From contig JBIIJN010000010.1 of NCBI GenBank assembly GCA_044233745.1, positions 1 to 51,217 of the forward strand: a stretch of 51,217 nucleotides of DNA, written 5' to 3'. Below the pieces are notes generated by a model. That model saw only the letters and a program-made list of their open reading frames with translations. It was not told the DNA's origin and searched no databases. This document shows positions 36,901 through 44,769 of this stretch, piece after piece. The DNA comes from UBA6165 sp044233745. GTDB taxonomy: Bacteria > Bacteroidota > Bacteroidia > Flavobacteriales_D > Crocinitomicaceae. The first letter of the stretch is position 1. Each line of letters starts with the position of its first letter. Position numbers and translations under genes: made by a program.

Positions 36901-36970
36901 GCTGCAAGCCAGCCGCCTATCTCGATACACTCTCGTACCTCGAGCACTCGATAGGCTAAGTGCCTGCAGC
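36901..36970. repeat. Imperfect inverted repeat between ftsZ and yqeY
   Basis: GCTGCAAGC...GCCTATC-CGA on the left pairs with TCGATAGGC...GCCTGCAGC on the right around CTCGTACCTCGAG. AGCCAAAA occurs on both sides of it. The stretch just before it (36846-36890), read on the minus strand, shares TTTTGGCTTCT and TTGCTAGCAGCT with the sequence at 50553-50600. It may be a mobile palindromic element. Confidence 0.6.
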
Positions 36971-36984
36971 CAAAAGCCAATATT

Positions 36985-37431
36985 ATGTCACTAACAGAAA
37001 AAATAAACGACCACATCAAAAAAGCCATGCTGGCCAAGGACAAAGATCGCTTGGCTGCGTTGCGCGATATCAAATCCAAATTGCTCATGGAAGCTACTTC
37101 AGGTGCTGGAGAAGTTACTGAAGCTGCCGAGATTAAAATCGTGAACAAGCTCTACAAGCAGCGCATGGAATCGTATGAATTGTATAAGCAGCAAAACCGC
37201 GAGGACTTGGCGCAAGATGAAATCATGCAAGCCGAAGTGCTCAAAGAATTCTTGCCTCAAATGATGTCGGAAGATGAAGTTCGCGCTGCTGTAAAAGCCA
37301 AAATTGCGGAACTGGATATCTCATCTCCCAAAGAAATGGGCAAATTGATGGGCGCACTCACGCAAGCTCTCGCTGGCAAAGCCGATGGTAAAGTGGTGGC
37401 CGATATCGTGAAACAAGAATTGAACAATTAA
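36985..37431 (+). CDS. GatB/YqeY domain-containing protein
   Basis: A 148-residue cytoplasmic protein consisting only of the helical YqeY domain that also forms the tail of the GatB amidotransferase subunit. It starts MSLTEKINDHIKKAMLAKDK and ends with the typical MGKLMGALTQALAGKADGKVV block (cited as GKLMGAL and GKADGKVV). The stand-alone form may act in tRNA-dependent amidation or tRNA binding; its role is not established. A gene of this family following ftsZ is a common arrangement in Bacteroidota. A terminator follows 30 bases after the stop. Confidence 0.92.
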   Translation: MSLTEKINDHIKKAMLAKDKDRLAALRDIKSKLLMEATSGAGEVTEAAEIKIVNKLYKQRMESYELYKQQNREDLAQDEIMQAEVLKEFLPQMMSEDEVRAAVKAKIAELDISSPKEMGKLMGALTQALAGKADGKVVADIVKQELNN

Positions 37432-37461
37432 TAGAATTTATCGCGTTTTTTCATAAGCAAG

Positions 37462-37496
37462 AAAAGGGTCGTTCTGATAGGGAGCGGCTCTTTTTT
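37462..37496 (+). terminator. Stem-loop terminator after yqeY
   Basis: AAAAGGGTCGTTC pairs with GGGAGCGGCTCTTTT, using several G-U pairs, around TGATA, followed by a T-run. It ends the dcw-yqeY region before a repeat array. Confidence 0.75.
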
Positions 37497-37576
37497 GTTT
37501 TTATGTGATGGCTTTACCATGCAACGCATAGCTATGTCGAATAGAAATCAAGATGCTCCATTTATTGTTTTTGCAT

Positions 37577-38016
37577 ATGCGCTATGTATCAATGCCTAGG
37601 CATCTATGTCGTCGTCGAGCTTGCTCGCCTATGTCCCTATGTTGTTCAAAAATATAACCACATAGGGACATAGCTTACATAGATTTAAGGTTACTCTGCC
37701 TTAATGCGCGTTCAGTTTAGACATCCAGATGCTTAACATAGTGTTTTGCGATGCGCTATGTATCAATGCCTAGGCATCTATGACGTCTTTTAGCTTGTTC
37801 GCCTATGTGCCTATGTGGTTCAAGATTTTACCACATAGGCACATAGCTTACATAGAATTAGGGATGCCCTGCCGTAATGCGCACTCAGTTTAGACATCCA
37901 GATGCTTAACATAGTGTTTAGCTATGCGCTATGTATCAATGCCTAGGCATCTATGTCGTCTTTGAGTTTGCTTGCCTATGTCCCTATGTGGTTCAAAAAT
38001 ATAACCACATATATCA
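37577..38016. repeat. Three tandem units of about 174 bases with internal hairpin
   Basis: Units start at 37577, 37751 and 37924 with ATGCGCTATGTATCAATGCC; the third is cut short near 38016, beside the stop of the CIA30-like gene. Each unit carries a hairpin. Unit 1 has arms at 37629-37646 and 37656-37673; unit 2 has 17 perfect pairs at 37803-37819 and 37830-37846 (CTATGTGCCTATGTGGT). A degenerate partial unit precedes the array (37500-37576). No gene is seen in the 590-base gap. Confidence 0.9.
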
Positions 38017-38021
38017 TAGTT

Positions 38022-38558
38022 CTATTCCAACCCAATCCAGTCAATAAGCAATGTAAAATCTTCCTCCTGCTTGTTGGCAATAAGAAAACAAATTTGCTCG
38101 ATGCGGTCGAAATTGAAATTGGGTATAGTCAACTTGCGACCTCTAAATTGCGGATAGAAATCAGCTATGGGTAGTCGTATGGTTTCCCATTCGCCCGATG
38201 TTTTGAATGGATGCACATAGGATTCAGATTGACTCAAATCGCCCTTCAAACGGAATTCGTATGCTTTGCCATCACCTTTTACGCGAAGTACAACATACTT
38301 TTTTGAGCGCACTTCACTGATCGTTTTGTTCAACTGAACCGACGCAAATCCGCCATTATTCGCCAGTGAAACATGACCAGAAAATTCGCCATTTCCAGCG
38401 TCGTTCAGCACAATCGTACTTTTCGATATGCCGCCCATCACACCGTCGTTCACAATGCGCCAGTCTTTGATGGTGGTCTTTTCGTTGAATTGATAAATTG
38501 TTGTCATGGTTTGTTCAGTTAAAGTGAGCAAAAGGCAGATGAGAATGGTAAGTTTCAT
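38022..38558 (-). CDS. CIA30-family secreted protein
   Basis: A 178-residue protein with a short signal peptide (MKLTILICLLLTLTEQT). The rest matches the CIA30 (complex I intermediate-associated protein 30) jelly-roll family: WRIVNDGVMGGISKS near residue 33, FSGHVSLANNGGFASV (59-74), and a final DFTLLIDWIGLE. Bacterial members are not tied to respiratory complex I, and their role is unclear; the fold resembles carbohydrate-binding modules. The stop lies against the truncated third repeat unit, so the repeats have grown right up to the gene. Confidence 0.85.
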   Translation of the reverse strand: MKLTILICLLLTLTEQTMTTIYQFNEKTTIKDWRIVNDGVMGGISKSTIVLNDAGNGEFSGHVSLANNGGFASVQLNKTISEVRSKKYVVLRVKGDGKAYEFRLKGDLSQSESYVHPFKTSGEWETIRLPIADFYPQFRGRKLTIPNFNFDRIEQICFLIANKQEEDFTLLIDWIGLE

Positions 38559-38667
38559 AATTTATGTTTTATTTTATAAGTTTAAGTCATGGAGTTTAAG
38601 AAATTTGGGTTTAGTCTTATTTGGAGATTTCTGATCATTCTATAAAATATCCCCATCCCCCCATGCC

Positions 38668-39039
38668 TCACGTCAATTTATCTATCCCCCGATTCAACAC
38701 AATTTGCGTAATCCGTCTGTTCAATTCTTTCTGTAATTCCAAATATTTGTGGTATTCTTCCATATCAAATTGACCAATAACCATCCCCACAATTTCACTT
38801 TTGAAAGCTTGGTCTTTGGTCAGTAAAGTGGTCAAGGCAGCTTTCTTTTTAATGGGTTTCATGCCTTCCCATTCAATTTTCAAGGACTTCACTTTGGCCG
38901 AGATATGCGCCATCAACATGTCGCTTTGCATTTTGATGATGGGTCGCAATACCATGTTCTGGAATTCTTCTGCCGGATTACTGATGCCCTCCATAATTTC
39001 CGTGGGCAATGTCGGACGATTGGCTTTAGTTTTTTCCAT
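38668..39039 (-). CDS. Conserved protein of unknown function (ATPase operon partner)
   Basis: A 123-residue soluble protein, mostly helical, rich in K, M and E, with no signal peptide or recognised motif. NRPTLPTEIMEGISNPAEEF at the start and KYLELQKELNRRITQIVLNRGID near the end (cited as RITQIVLNRG) look like the small proteins found in Bacteroidota next to such ATPase genes. It overlaps the ATPase gene by 14 bases, so it is translated with it and may act as a subunit or adaptor of the ATPase/VWA pair. Confidence 0.75.
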   Translation of the reverse strand: MEKTKANRPTLPTEIMEGISNPAEEFQNMVLRPIIKMQSDMLMAHISAKVKSLKIEWEGMKPIKKKAALTTLLTKDQAFKSEIVGMVIGQFDMEEYHKYLELQKELNRRITQIVLNRGIDKLT

Positions 39040-40489
39040 AAAGCGCGCCTAAAAATTCATCTTCGAAGGTGATGCCTTGGTCCAACTTACGCTTCGACAA
39101 TTGTTTGTATTCCACCAAGCCCCAAAGCAACAATTCTTTCAAAAAGACCTGTTCTCGGGCATCTATTTCAGACGTGTATTCGTCCAAAACGGCTTGCATC
39201 GGCTTGATTTTGTTCAGTTGTGCCGCATAATCTTTGTCGTTGGCATCGTTGGGCAATTCGAAGTTGCTGTTTTCTATAAACCACTGCACCACAGCATCAA
39301 ATTCATCTGGCACTCCTGGTTTTTTCAGTTTTTTGATGGGTCTATACGTGCGATCAAATAAGGTTTTCACCGCCGAACCAATCAAAAGATAGGCTACGTT
39401 TTCTGAACCCAATTGTTCGCCCTCATACACCAATTCCACTTTGCCTGTGATGGCGGGTAAAATCGCTTCAAAATCAGCCATGCGGATGGAAGTTGATGTT
39501 TCTCCATTTTGCAACATGCGAATTTCCGCTGCAGCCATCAGGTTTTCATACATCGTGATGCTCATCCGTGCCGAAACACCGCTGTTGGCATCAATATAAT
39601 CCGACTCTCGCGCCTCAAACACAATCTGCTCCAACAAAGTTTTGGCGATTTCGGGCACGTAAATATTCGCGTTTTTGGCCTCTGCAATAATTTCTTGCTG
39701 CGTGATTTTCTTCGCAATTTCGATGCTCTTCGGGTAGTGCGTCAAAATCTGCGAACCGATGCGGTCTTTCAATGGCGTAACGATGCTCCCGCGGTTGGTG
39801 TAGTCTTCCGGATTGGCCGTAAACACAAACTGCACATCCAGTGGCAAGCGCATTTTGAACCCGCGGATTTGGACATCGCCTTCTTGCAAAATATTGAACA
39901 AGGCCACCTGAATGCGGGCTTGCAAATCTGGAATTTCATTGATCACAAAGATGCTGCGATTCGCCCGTGGAATCATACCATAGTGAATGACGCCCTCATC
40001 GGCATAGGTGAGTTTTTGTGTGGCGGCTTTTATGGGGTCGATGTCGCCAATCAAATCGGCAACGGTTACATCGGGTGTGGCCAGTTTTTCGTAAAACCGA
40101 TCATTGCGGTGTAGCCATTCTATCGGTAAATCTGCGCCTTTTTCTGCTTTCAATGCCTTTCCATAGCTCGAAATCGGACAAAAGGGATCATCGTTGATGG
40201 GCGAACCTGCAATCACAGGAATGAATTCGTCCAACAAATCTACCATCGAACGGGCAATTCTGGTTTTTGCCTGACCGCGTAAGCCCAATAAATTGATGGC
40301 GTGTTTGGCCAAAATGGCGTTTTTCAATTGTGGAACCACGGTGTCTTCATAGCCGATGATGCCTTCAAAAATGGGCTGCTTATTTTTGATTTTTTCAATC
40401 AAATTGTTGCGCAACTCGTCTTTGATGGAGCGCGATACATAGCCTGTTTTTTCTAGTGCGCCCAGTGTTTTTATTTGTGTCAATTCCAT
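39026..40489 (-). CDS. MoxR/magnesium chelatase-like AAA+ ATPase
   Basis: A 487-residue cytoplasmic AAA+ protein. Walker A is G69-LRGQAKT76, Walker B is IFVINE185 (asparagine in place of the usual aspartate), and FVFTANPEDYTNRG holds sensor 1. It resembles the ChlI/BchI and MoxR chaperone group. I chose the ATG at 40489, one base after the stop of the VWA gene; an upstream start at 40531 inside that gene is possible. MoxR-type ATPases with VWA partners remodel or activate target proteins; the target is unknown here. It is the middle gene of a three-gene operon. Confidence 0.85.
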   Translation of the reverse strand: MELTQIKTLGALEKTGYVSRSIKDELRNNLIEKIKNKQPIFEGIIGYEDTVVPQLKNAILAKHAINLLGLRGQAKTRIARSMVDLLDEFIPVIAGSPINDDPFCPISSYGKALKAEKGADLPIEWLHRNDRFYEKLATPDVTVADLIGDIDPIKAATQKLTYADEGVIHYGMIPRANRSIFVINEIPDLQARIQVALFNILQEGDVQIRGFKMRLPLDVQFVFTANPEDYTNRGSIVTPLKDRIGSQILTHYPKSIEIAKKITQQEIIAEAKNANIYVPEIAKTLLEQIVFEARESDYIDANSGVSARMSITMYENLMAAAEIRMLQNGETSTSIRMADFEAILPAITGKVELVYEGEQLGSENVAYLLIGSAVKTLFDRTYRPIKKLKKPGVPDEFDAVVQWFIENSNFELPNDANDKDYAAQLNKIKPMQAVLDEYTSEIDAREQVFLKELLLWGLVEYKQLSKRKLDQGITFEDEFLGALYGKN

Positions 40490-40490
40490 G

Positions 40491-41609
40491 TTATCGTATG
40501 TTTCTTTTTTTGTTTTTTTCGTAGTCTTCAAAAATCATTTGACCCAGTCCTTTTAAACCCGTGTAGAACGCTTTGCCTTGGTTGGCTTCGGTGAATTTTT
40601 CTACAAAAGTTTGCAAATAAGGGTCGTCGGCAATCATAAATGTGGTAATCGGAATGCCTATTCTGCGGGCTTCTTTGGCTTTGTTGAAGCACTTGTCGGT
40701 GATGAACGAATCCAAGCCGTTGCTGTTTTTGTAATAATCGCCGTTGGGCAGATTCAAGCAGCTGGGTTTGCCATCGGTAATCATGAAAATTTGCCGATTG
40801 GCTTGTTTTTTTCTGCGCAAAATGTCGAGCGCCAAGTTCAGTCCCGCCACGGTATTGGTATGGTAGGGACCCACTTGCAAATAGGGTAAATCTTTGATTT
40901 GAATCGGCCAAGCGTCGTTGCCAAACACGATGATGTCCAAACTGTCTTTGGGGTAGCGCGTTTGAATCAATTCAGCCAAAGCCATCGCCACTTTTTTCGC
41001 CGGTGTAATGCGGTCTTCGCCATATAAAATCATGCTGTGACTGATGTCAATCATCAACACGGTGCTCATCTGCGCCGAGTGGTGGGTATCGTGCATCACC
41101 AAATCTTGCTCGGTCAAACGAAAATCGTCTGTACCATTGTTGGCAAAGGCATTTTTCACACTTTCCGTAACGGCAATTTGGTCGATGCTATCCCCAAAAG
41201 AGTAGGAACGTAATTCGCCCGTTTTATCAGAACCTGCGCCCGTGTGTTTGGTTTTGTGGTCGCCGCGTCCCGATTTTTTCAAGTCGCCAAAAATCTGATC
41301 CAAGGCCCGTTGCCGAATGATTTGCTCGGTCTTGGCGGTAATGATCATGCCCTGACCCGGCGGCTTCTTTTCGTCGTCTTTGATGTAGCCGTTCTTTTTC
41401 AAATCCTCCACAAAATCTTCTTCGCTGTATTCGGCCGTGTACAATTTGTACTCTTTGTCGAGTTCACGCATCCAATCCAAAGTCTCGTCCACATCGCCCG
41501 AAGTATGGACAATCAGCTCCTGAAAAATCTCCAGCAAACGGTCAAAGGGCATGCGTTCCGGTTCCTCATACCGATTAAAAACAAAGCCCGATTTGTTCTG
41601 GAAGTTCAT
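40491..41609 (-). CDS. VWA domain-containing protein (CoxE/MoxR partner type)
   Basis: A 372-residue protein. After an N-terminal helical and charged part, residues about 183-365 form a von Willebrand A domain with the metal-binding MIDAS motif D188-I-S190-H-S192 and a second MIDAS part in MITDGKPS. No membrane segment is seen, so it acts in the cytoplasm. It is the first gene of the VWA-ATPase-small protein operon. The pair resembles MoxR-VWA modules that insert metal or remodel enzymes; there is no candidate substrate enzyme next to it. Confidence 0.85.
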   Translation of the reverse strand: MNFQNKSGFVFNRYEEPERMPFDRLLEIFQELIVHTSGDVDETLDWMRELDKEYKLYTAEYSEEDFVEDLKKNGYIKDDEKKPPGQGMIITAKTEQIIRQRALDQIFGDLKKSGRGDHKTKHTGAGSDKTGELRSYSFGDSIDQIAVTESVKNAFANNGTDDFRLTEQDLVMHDTHHSAQMSTVLMIDISHSMILYGEDRITPAKKVAMALAELIQTRYPKDSLDIIVFGNDAWPIQIKDLPYLQVGPYHTNTVAGLNLALDILRRKKQANRQIFMITDGKPSCLNLPNGDYYKNSNGLDSFITDKCFNKAKEARRIGIPITTFMIADDPYLQTFVEKFTEANQGKAFYTGLKGLGQMIFEDYEKNKKRNIR

Positions 41610-41743
41610 CTGTTCAGTCTGTTTTTCGATTTATTGCCCCGAGCCAAAGCCTGAAAGCAAGCCTAAATATAACAAGATTGCAGGGGAATGGTTTAGATGG
41701 GGGAAAATTACCACGCAAGTGCCCAGAAATTCGAGTAAAAAGT

Positions 41744-41751
41744 TAAGTTTG
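41744..41751 (+). promoter_or_regulatory. TAnnTTTG element for the nuclease cassette
   Basis: TAagTTTG lies 48 bases before the HNH start; a second match, TAttTTTG at 41761-41768, follows. Neither has a clear TTG at -33. A GGGCGGGGGG stretch (41768-41777) lies between them and the start. Confidence 0.45.
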
Positions 41752-41799
41752 TAAAATGATTATTTTTGGGCGGGGGGATGATGATAATGCCATTTTTTG

Positions 41800-42909
41800 A
41801 TGAACAAAGAAGTTTTTTACAATATCAGCAAGATTATCGAAAGAGATAGTAAGTCGACTACTTACAAGTTTGCGCTTCTTCGCGGTGTCATAGACATTAT
41901 TCAAGATAATTCGCCTTATATTTCCTTTGCTGATAACCGTGTTCATATGCCTACTGGACTGCTTATCGAGAAATGGTTGATATATTACTATCCTATTTTG
42001 GAATCCAAGCTATTAATTCCTCAAATACACGGTGAAACAAATTTAGCTTTTAGCAATCAGCTAAGTAAATTAATTTCAGATTATGAGGTTCGAGGTGGTT
42101 TCTCTGCTTTTTACAACGACTTGAAGAATAAAGGTGTTCCAACACATTTAGCAGCTGATTTTTTTGAACTTATCAAAAAGCTGCGAGATACTATTACGAA
42201 GATGCCTATGAAGTATATCGGGCGTTCTATATCGAATGAGTTTTATTCCATTTTTGATTATGACAACATCAGGGTTGCAAGAAATTCGATTATCGATATT
42301 CAGACATTAATAAATGATTTCGGTACATTTTCAATTCCAATCGAGTACTATGAGGCTTTTAAAATTCTCGGAAGTTTTATAAATGGTCAAGAATCAATTC
42401 TTTTCAAATGGGCAGAATTTTCTGTGAACGCTTCTGGCAATAATCTATCTGTTCATAACGTATTGAACGAAGTATTAAAAAGTCCAATCACAGTTAGAGA
42501 AATAAGGGAATCGAAAAAACTGTACAAAGAAATTCTTCAAAATCAAGGCAACGTATATTGCGTTTGGTCGGGTCGAAAACTCACGAATTGCGATATCGAC
42601 CATTTAATTCCGTTTTCAGTTTGGAAAAACAATGATTTATGGAATTTACTACCATCAGACTCAAAAATTAATAATCAAAAGAGAGATAAAATACCAACGC
42701 CAGAAGTTATTGAAAGGCAAAAAAATCTAATCATTGATTATTGGGAAATCATACACGAGCATCAATCTCAACGATTTCAAAAAGAATTTCAAGTGGCACT
42801 TTTAGGTAATCTTTCTTTTGATTCTTGGAAAAATAGTGGCATTACACAATTACAGAATAGTTGCAATTATTTAATAGAGAATAGAGGTTTTGAAGGATGG
42901 AAAATTTAA
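41800..42909 (+). CDS. HNH endonuclease
   Basis: A 369-residue protein. The first 240 residues are helical and not recognised. The C-terminal part holds an HNH fold: C254 and C264 flank WSGRKLTN, then D267-H268 (metal and general base), N282 (LWNLLP), and N291-N292-Q-K294. This is the HNH layout of mobile and restriction nucleases. The remaining 75 residues are again unassigned. Start at the ATG at 41800; an in-frame TTG lies one codon upstream. Base composition is markedly AT-rich (19 of 60 G+C in the line at 42301). It overlaps the next gene by 13 bases. A DNA-cleaving defence role is inferred. Confidence 0.8.
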   Translation: MNKEVFYNISKIIERDSKSTTYKFALLRGVIDIIQDNSPYISFADNRVHMPTGLLIEKWLIYYYPILESKLLIPQIHGETNLAFSNQLSKLISDYEVRGGFSAFYNDLKNKGVPTHLAADFFELIKKLRDTITKMPMKYIGRSISNEFYSIFDYDNIRVARNSIIDIQTLINDFGTFSIPIEYYEAFKILGSFINGQESILFKWAEFSVNASGNNLSVHNVLNEVLKSPITVREIRESKKLYKEILQNQGNVYCVWSGRKLTNCDIDHLIPFSVWKNNDLWNLLPSDSKINNQKRDKIPTPEVIERQKNLIIDYWEIIHEHQSQRFQKEFQVALLGNLSFDSWKNSGITQLQNSCNYLIENRGFEGWKI

Positions 42910-43763
42910 GATCAAACCCAAACAGCCACCTCACGGCAATTCAAAGAACATCGCTGTCTTTTCCCGCCAGAATTTTACTTGGGGAAAATGTAATTCAGGG
43001 TGAAGTATTGGATTATGGATGTGGAATTGGTAAAGACGTTGAGTTATTACAAAAAAAAGGTTTTAAGGTAGATGGTTTTGACCCACACTATTTTCCGAAA
43101 CATCCTGAATATAAGTATGATACGATTCTTTGCATTTATGTTTTAAACGTACTCTTACCTCATGAACAGCGGGATGTATTGATGAATGTGTCAAACTTGC
43201 TAAAAAACGGCGGAAAAGCCTATTTCGCTGTACGTAGAGACATAACTTTTGAGGGATACAGAACACATAAACTTCACAAACAACAGACCTATCAATGCCA
43301 GGTGAATTTGCCATTTAAATCAGTTTATAAAAATGAGAACTGTGAAATTTATGAATACACACATTATACAACGCTAAATCATGGTGATACTTCAATAAGT
43401 CCTTTTTTCGCTAAAGATGTGAGTCATGAGTTAATTTCTGAATCGTTATACGCATTTTCATTTTACGACCTTTTTCCTGTGTCTAAAGGACACGCATTGG
43501 TGGTTCCTAAACGATTGGTTTCAAACTATTTTGACTTATCGTGGCTTGAACAGCAAGAGTGCTGGAAAATGGTGAACAAGGTTAAATCCATTCTTCAAGA
43601 AAAATATAATCCAGATGGTTTCAATATTGGAATCAATGTGAATGAAGCTGCTGGTCAAACTATTTTTCATTGCCATATTCATGTGATACCAAGATATAAT
43701 GGCGACCATGATTCTCCAATGGGTGGAGTTCGAGCTGTTATACCAGGCAAAAAGGAATATTAA
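42897..43763 (+). CDS. Fused SAM-dependent methyltransferase and HIT-domain protein
   Basis: A 288-residue two-domain protein. Residues 10-120 form a class I methyltransferase: HLTAIQRTSLSFPARILL, then LDYGCGIG (38-45), GFDP, YVLNV (81-85) and a final YFAVRRDI. This pattern recalls the DNA phosphorothioation-associated putative methyltransferase family. Residues about 160-285 form a HIT nucleotide hydrolase/transferase with H258-C-H260-I-H262, preceded by DLFPVSKGHALVVPKRLV (cited as SKGHALVVPK). HIT enzymes act on nucleoside phosphoramidates or adenylylated ends. The fusion joins nucleic-acid modification with nucleotide or end processing. Translationally coupled to the HNH gene. No dnd genes are near. 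The substrate is unknown. Confidence 0.85.
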   Translation: MENLRSNPNSHLTAIQRTSLSFPARILLGENVIQGEVLDYGCGIGKDVELLQKKGFKVDGFDPHYFPKHPEYKYDTILCIYVLNVLLPHEQRDVLMNVSNLLKNGGKAYFAVRRDITFEGYRTHKLHKQQTYQCQVNLPFKSVYKNENCEIYEYTHYTTLNHGDTSISPFFAKDVSHELISESLYAFSFYDLFPVSKGHALVVPKRLVSNYFDLSWLEQQECWKMVNKVKSILQEKYNPDGFNIGINVNEAAGQTIFHCHIHVIPRYNGDHDSPMGGVRAVIPGKKEY

Positions 43764-43777
43764 TATTAGATTCGCAA

Positions 43778-44569
43778 ATGGAAATTCTAAAAACACCATG
43801 GAAAGATAGATTTCTTGAATTAGTTCAAGAGTCCAAGCGTTCAATCAAAATTACCTCACCTTATATCAAGGCAAGTGTTTGTAATGAAATGCTATCAGCA
43901 AAAAAGTCGTCTTCAAAGCTGGGTGTTGTTACATATTTGAATCTGAAGAGTGTCTATTCTGGGGCATTAGATATTGATGCTTTGGAGAATATTGTTGCTC
44001 AAGGTCAACTATACAATTATTCGAATTTGCATTCTAAAATTTACATTTTTGATGATAAAAAAGCCATTGTAACTTCTGGAAATTTAACAAATGGCGGGAT
44101 GTTGAATAATTTTGAATATGGTTTGTATATCGACGATGCTCACTTAATAAAAAGAATCTCATCTGATTTTAATTCCATGGTGAAATGCGAGGATACCTTA
44201 CAAATTGAATTGAGACATTTGTTAAAGTCTAAAGCAATAATTGAAAATTACCCAAAAATTCGGCGAGTTAAATTTCCTGATTTAATTTTTGATGAATTAG
44301 AGGTTTCACATGAAGTGCTTTATAATGCTGAAGAGGCGATATTGAAATCGCTAAAAGGTTGGACAAAAGATGTTTTTAGTTGCTTGTTAGAAATTCCTAC
44401 AGATGAATTTGTTTTAAGTGAATTGGTTAAATTTGAATCACGTCTTCAGACTTTATATCCTAATAACAATACTGTACCTCATCAAATTAGGAAGCAACTT
44501 CAGAACTTGAGAAAATTTGGATTGCTTAAATTTTATGGCAATGGTCGTTATAAAAAACTCTGGTCATGA
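43778..44569 (+). CDS. PLD-family nuclease with DpnI-like winged-helix tail
   Basis: A 263-residue protein. Residues 1-140 are a phospholipase D-type nuclease domain with one HKD motif, H85-S-K87-IYIF-D92, and the following TSGNLT (99-104). A single motif implies dimer formation, as in Nuc and BfiI. Residues about 195-262 (FVLSELVKFE, LYPNNN, HQIRKQLQNLRKFGLLKF, NGRYKKLW) look like the winged-helix DNA-binding domain at the end of DpnI and Dam-replacing proteins. Together this is the architecture of a site-directed DNA-cleaving enzyme. It starts 14 bases after the fusion gene, is AT-rich like it, and its stop overlaps the next small gene by 4 bases. Confidence 0.82.
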   Translation: MEILKTPWKDRFLELVQESKRSIKITSPYIKASVCNEMLSAKKSSSKLGVVTYLNLKSVYSGALDIDALENIVAQGQLYNYSNLHSKIYIFDDKKAIVTSGNLTNGGMLNNFEYGLYIDDAHLIKRISSDFNSMVKCEDTLQIELRHLLKSKAIIENYPKIRRVKFPDLIFDELEVSHEVLYNAEEAILKSLKGWTKDVFSCLLEIPTDEFVLSELVKFESRLQTLYPNNNTVPHQIRKQLQNLRKFGLLKFYGNGRYKKLWS

Positions 44570-44769
44570 AATCCTTCCTCATCCTCACCCCAGAAGGCAC
44601 AACTACCGCTCCAAATCCCAACGTTCTTGTTGAGAATTTGCAGCTGCTCGGCATTGTTGAAGGCGTGAACAACCAAGACGAAGCCATTGTGCAGCTGCTC
44701 AAAGACAATCCGTGGATTTTTGATGCAGAGTATAATGTGGCGGAGTTTGTGGTGTATGAGGTGGTTTGA
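44566..44769 (+). CDS. Small protein of unknown function
   Basis: A 67-residue acidic soluble protein (NPNVLVENLQLLGIVEGV, then NNQDEAIVQLLKDNPWIFD, ending FVVYEVV). No known motif is recognised. The ATG overlaps the stop of the PLD gene (ATGA), so it could be translated with it. However, its base composition (29 of 60 G+C in the line at 44581) is like the surrounding chromosome, not like the AT-rich cassette. It may therefore be a resident gene whose upstream part was replaced when the cassette arrived. It ends 3 bases before the convergent adenine methyltransferase. Confidence 0.6.
   Translation: MKSFLILTPEGTTTAPNPNVLVENLQLLGIVEGVNNQDEAIVQLLKDNPWIFDAEYNVAEFVVYEVV

Noticed and set aside
36985..37431. 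GatB amidotransferase subunit
   Set aside because: Only the C-terminal YqeY domain is present; the catalytic GatB core is absent.
37577..38016. CRISPR array
   Set aside because: Units are about 174 bases long and similar over their whole length, without unique spacers, and there are no cas genes.
41768..41777. G-tract as a phase-variation switch of the nuclease cassette
   Set aside because: The run is only six Gs after GGGC, lies outside the reading frame, and its spacing to a -33/-7 pair is not convincing.
41800..44569. Classical dnd phosphorothioation locus
   Set aside because: No DndA-E or DndFGH-like proteins are present; only the methyltransferase half resembles an associated family.
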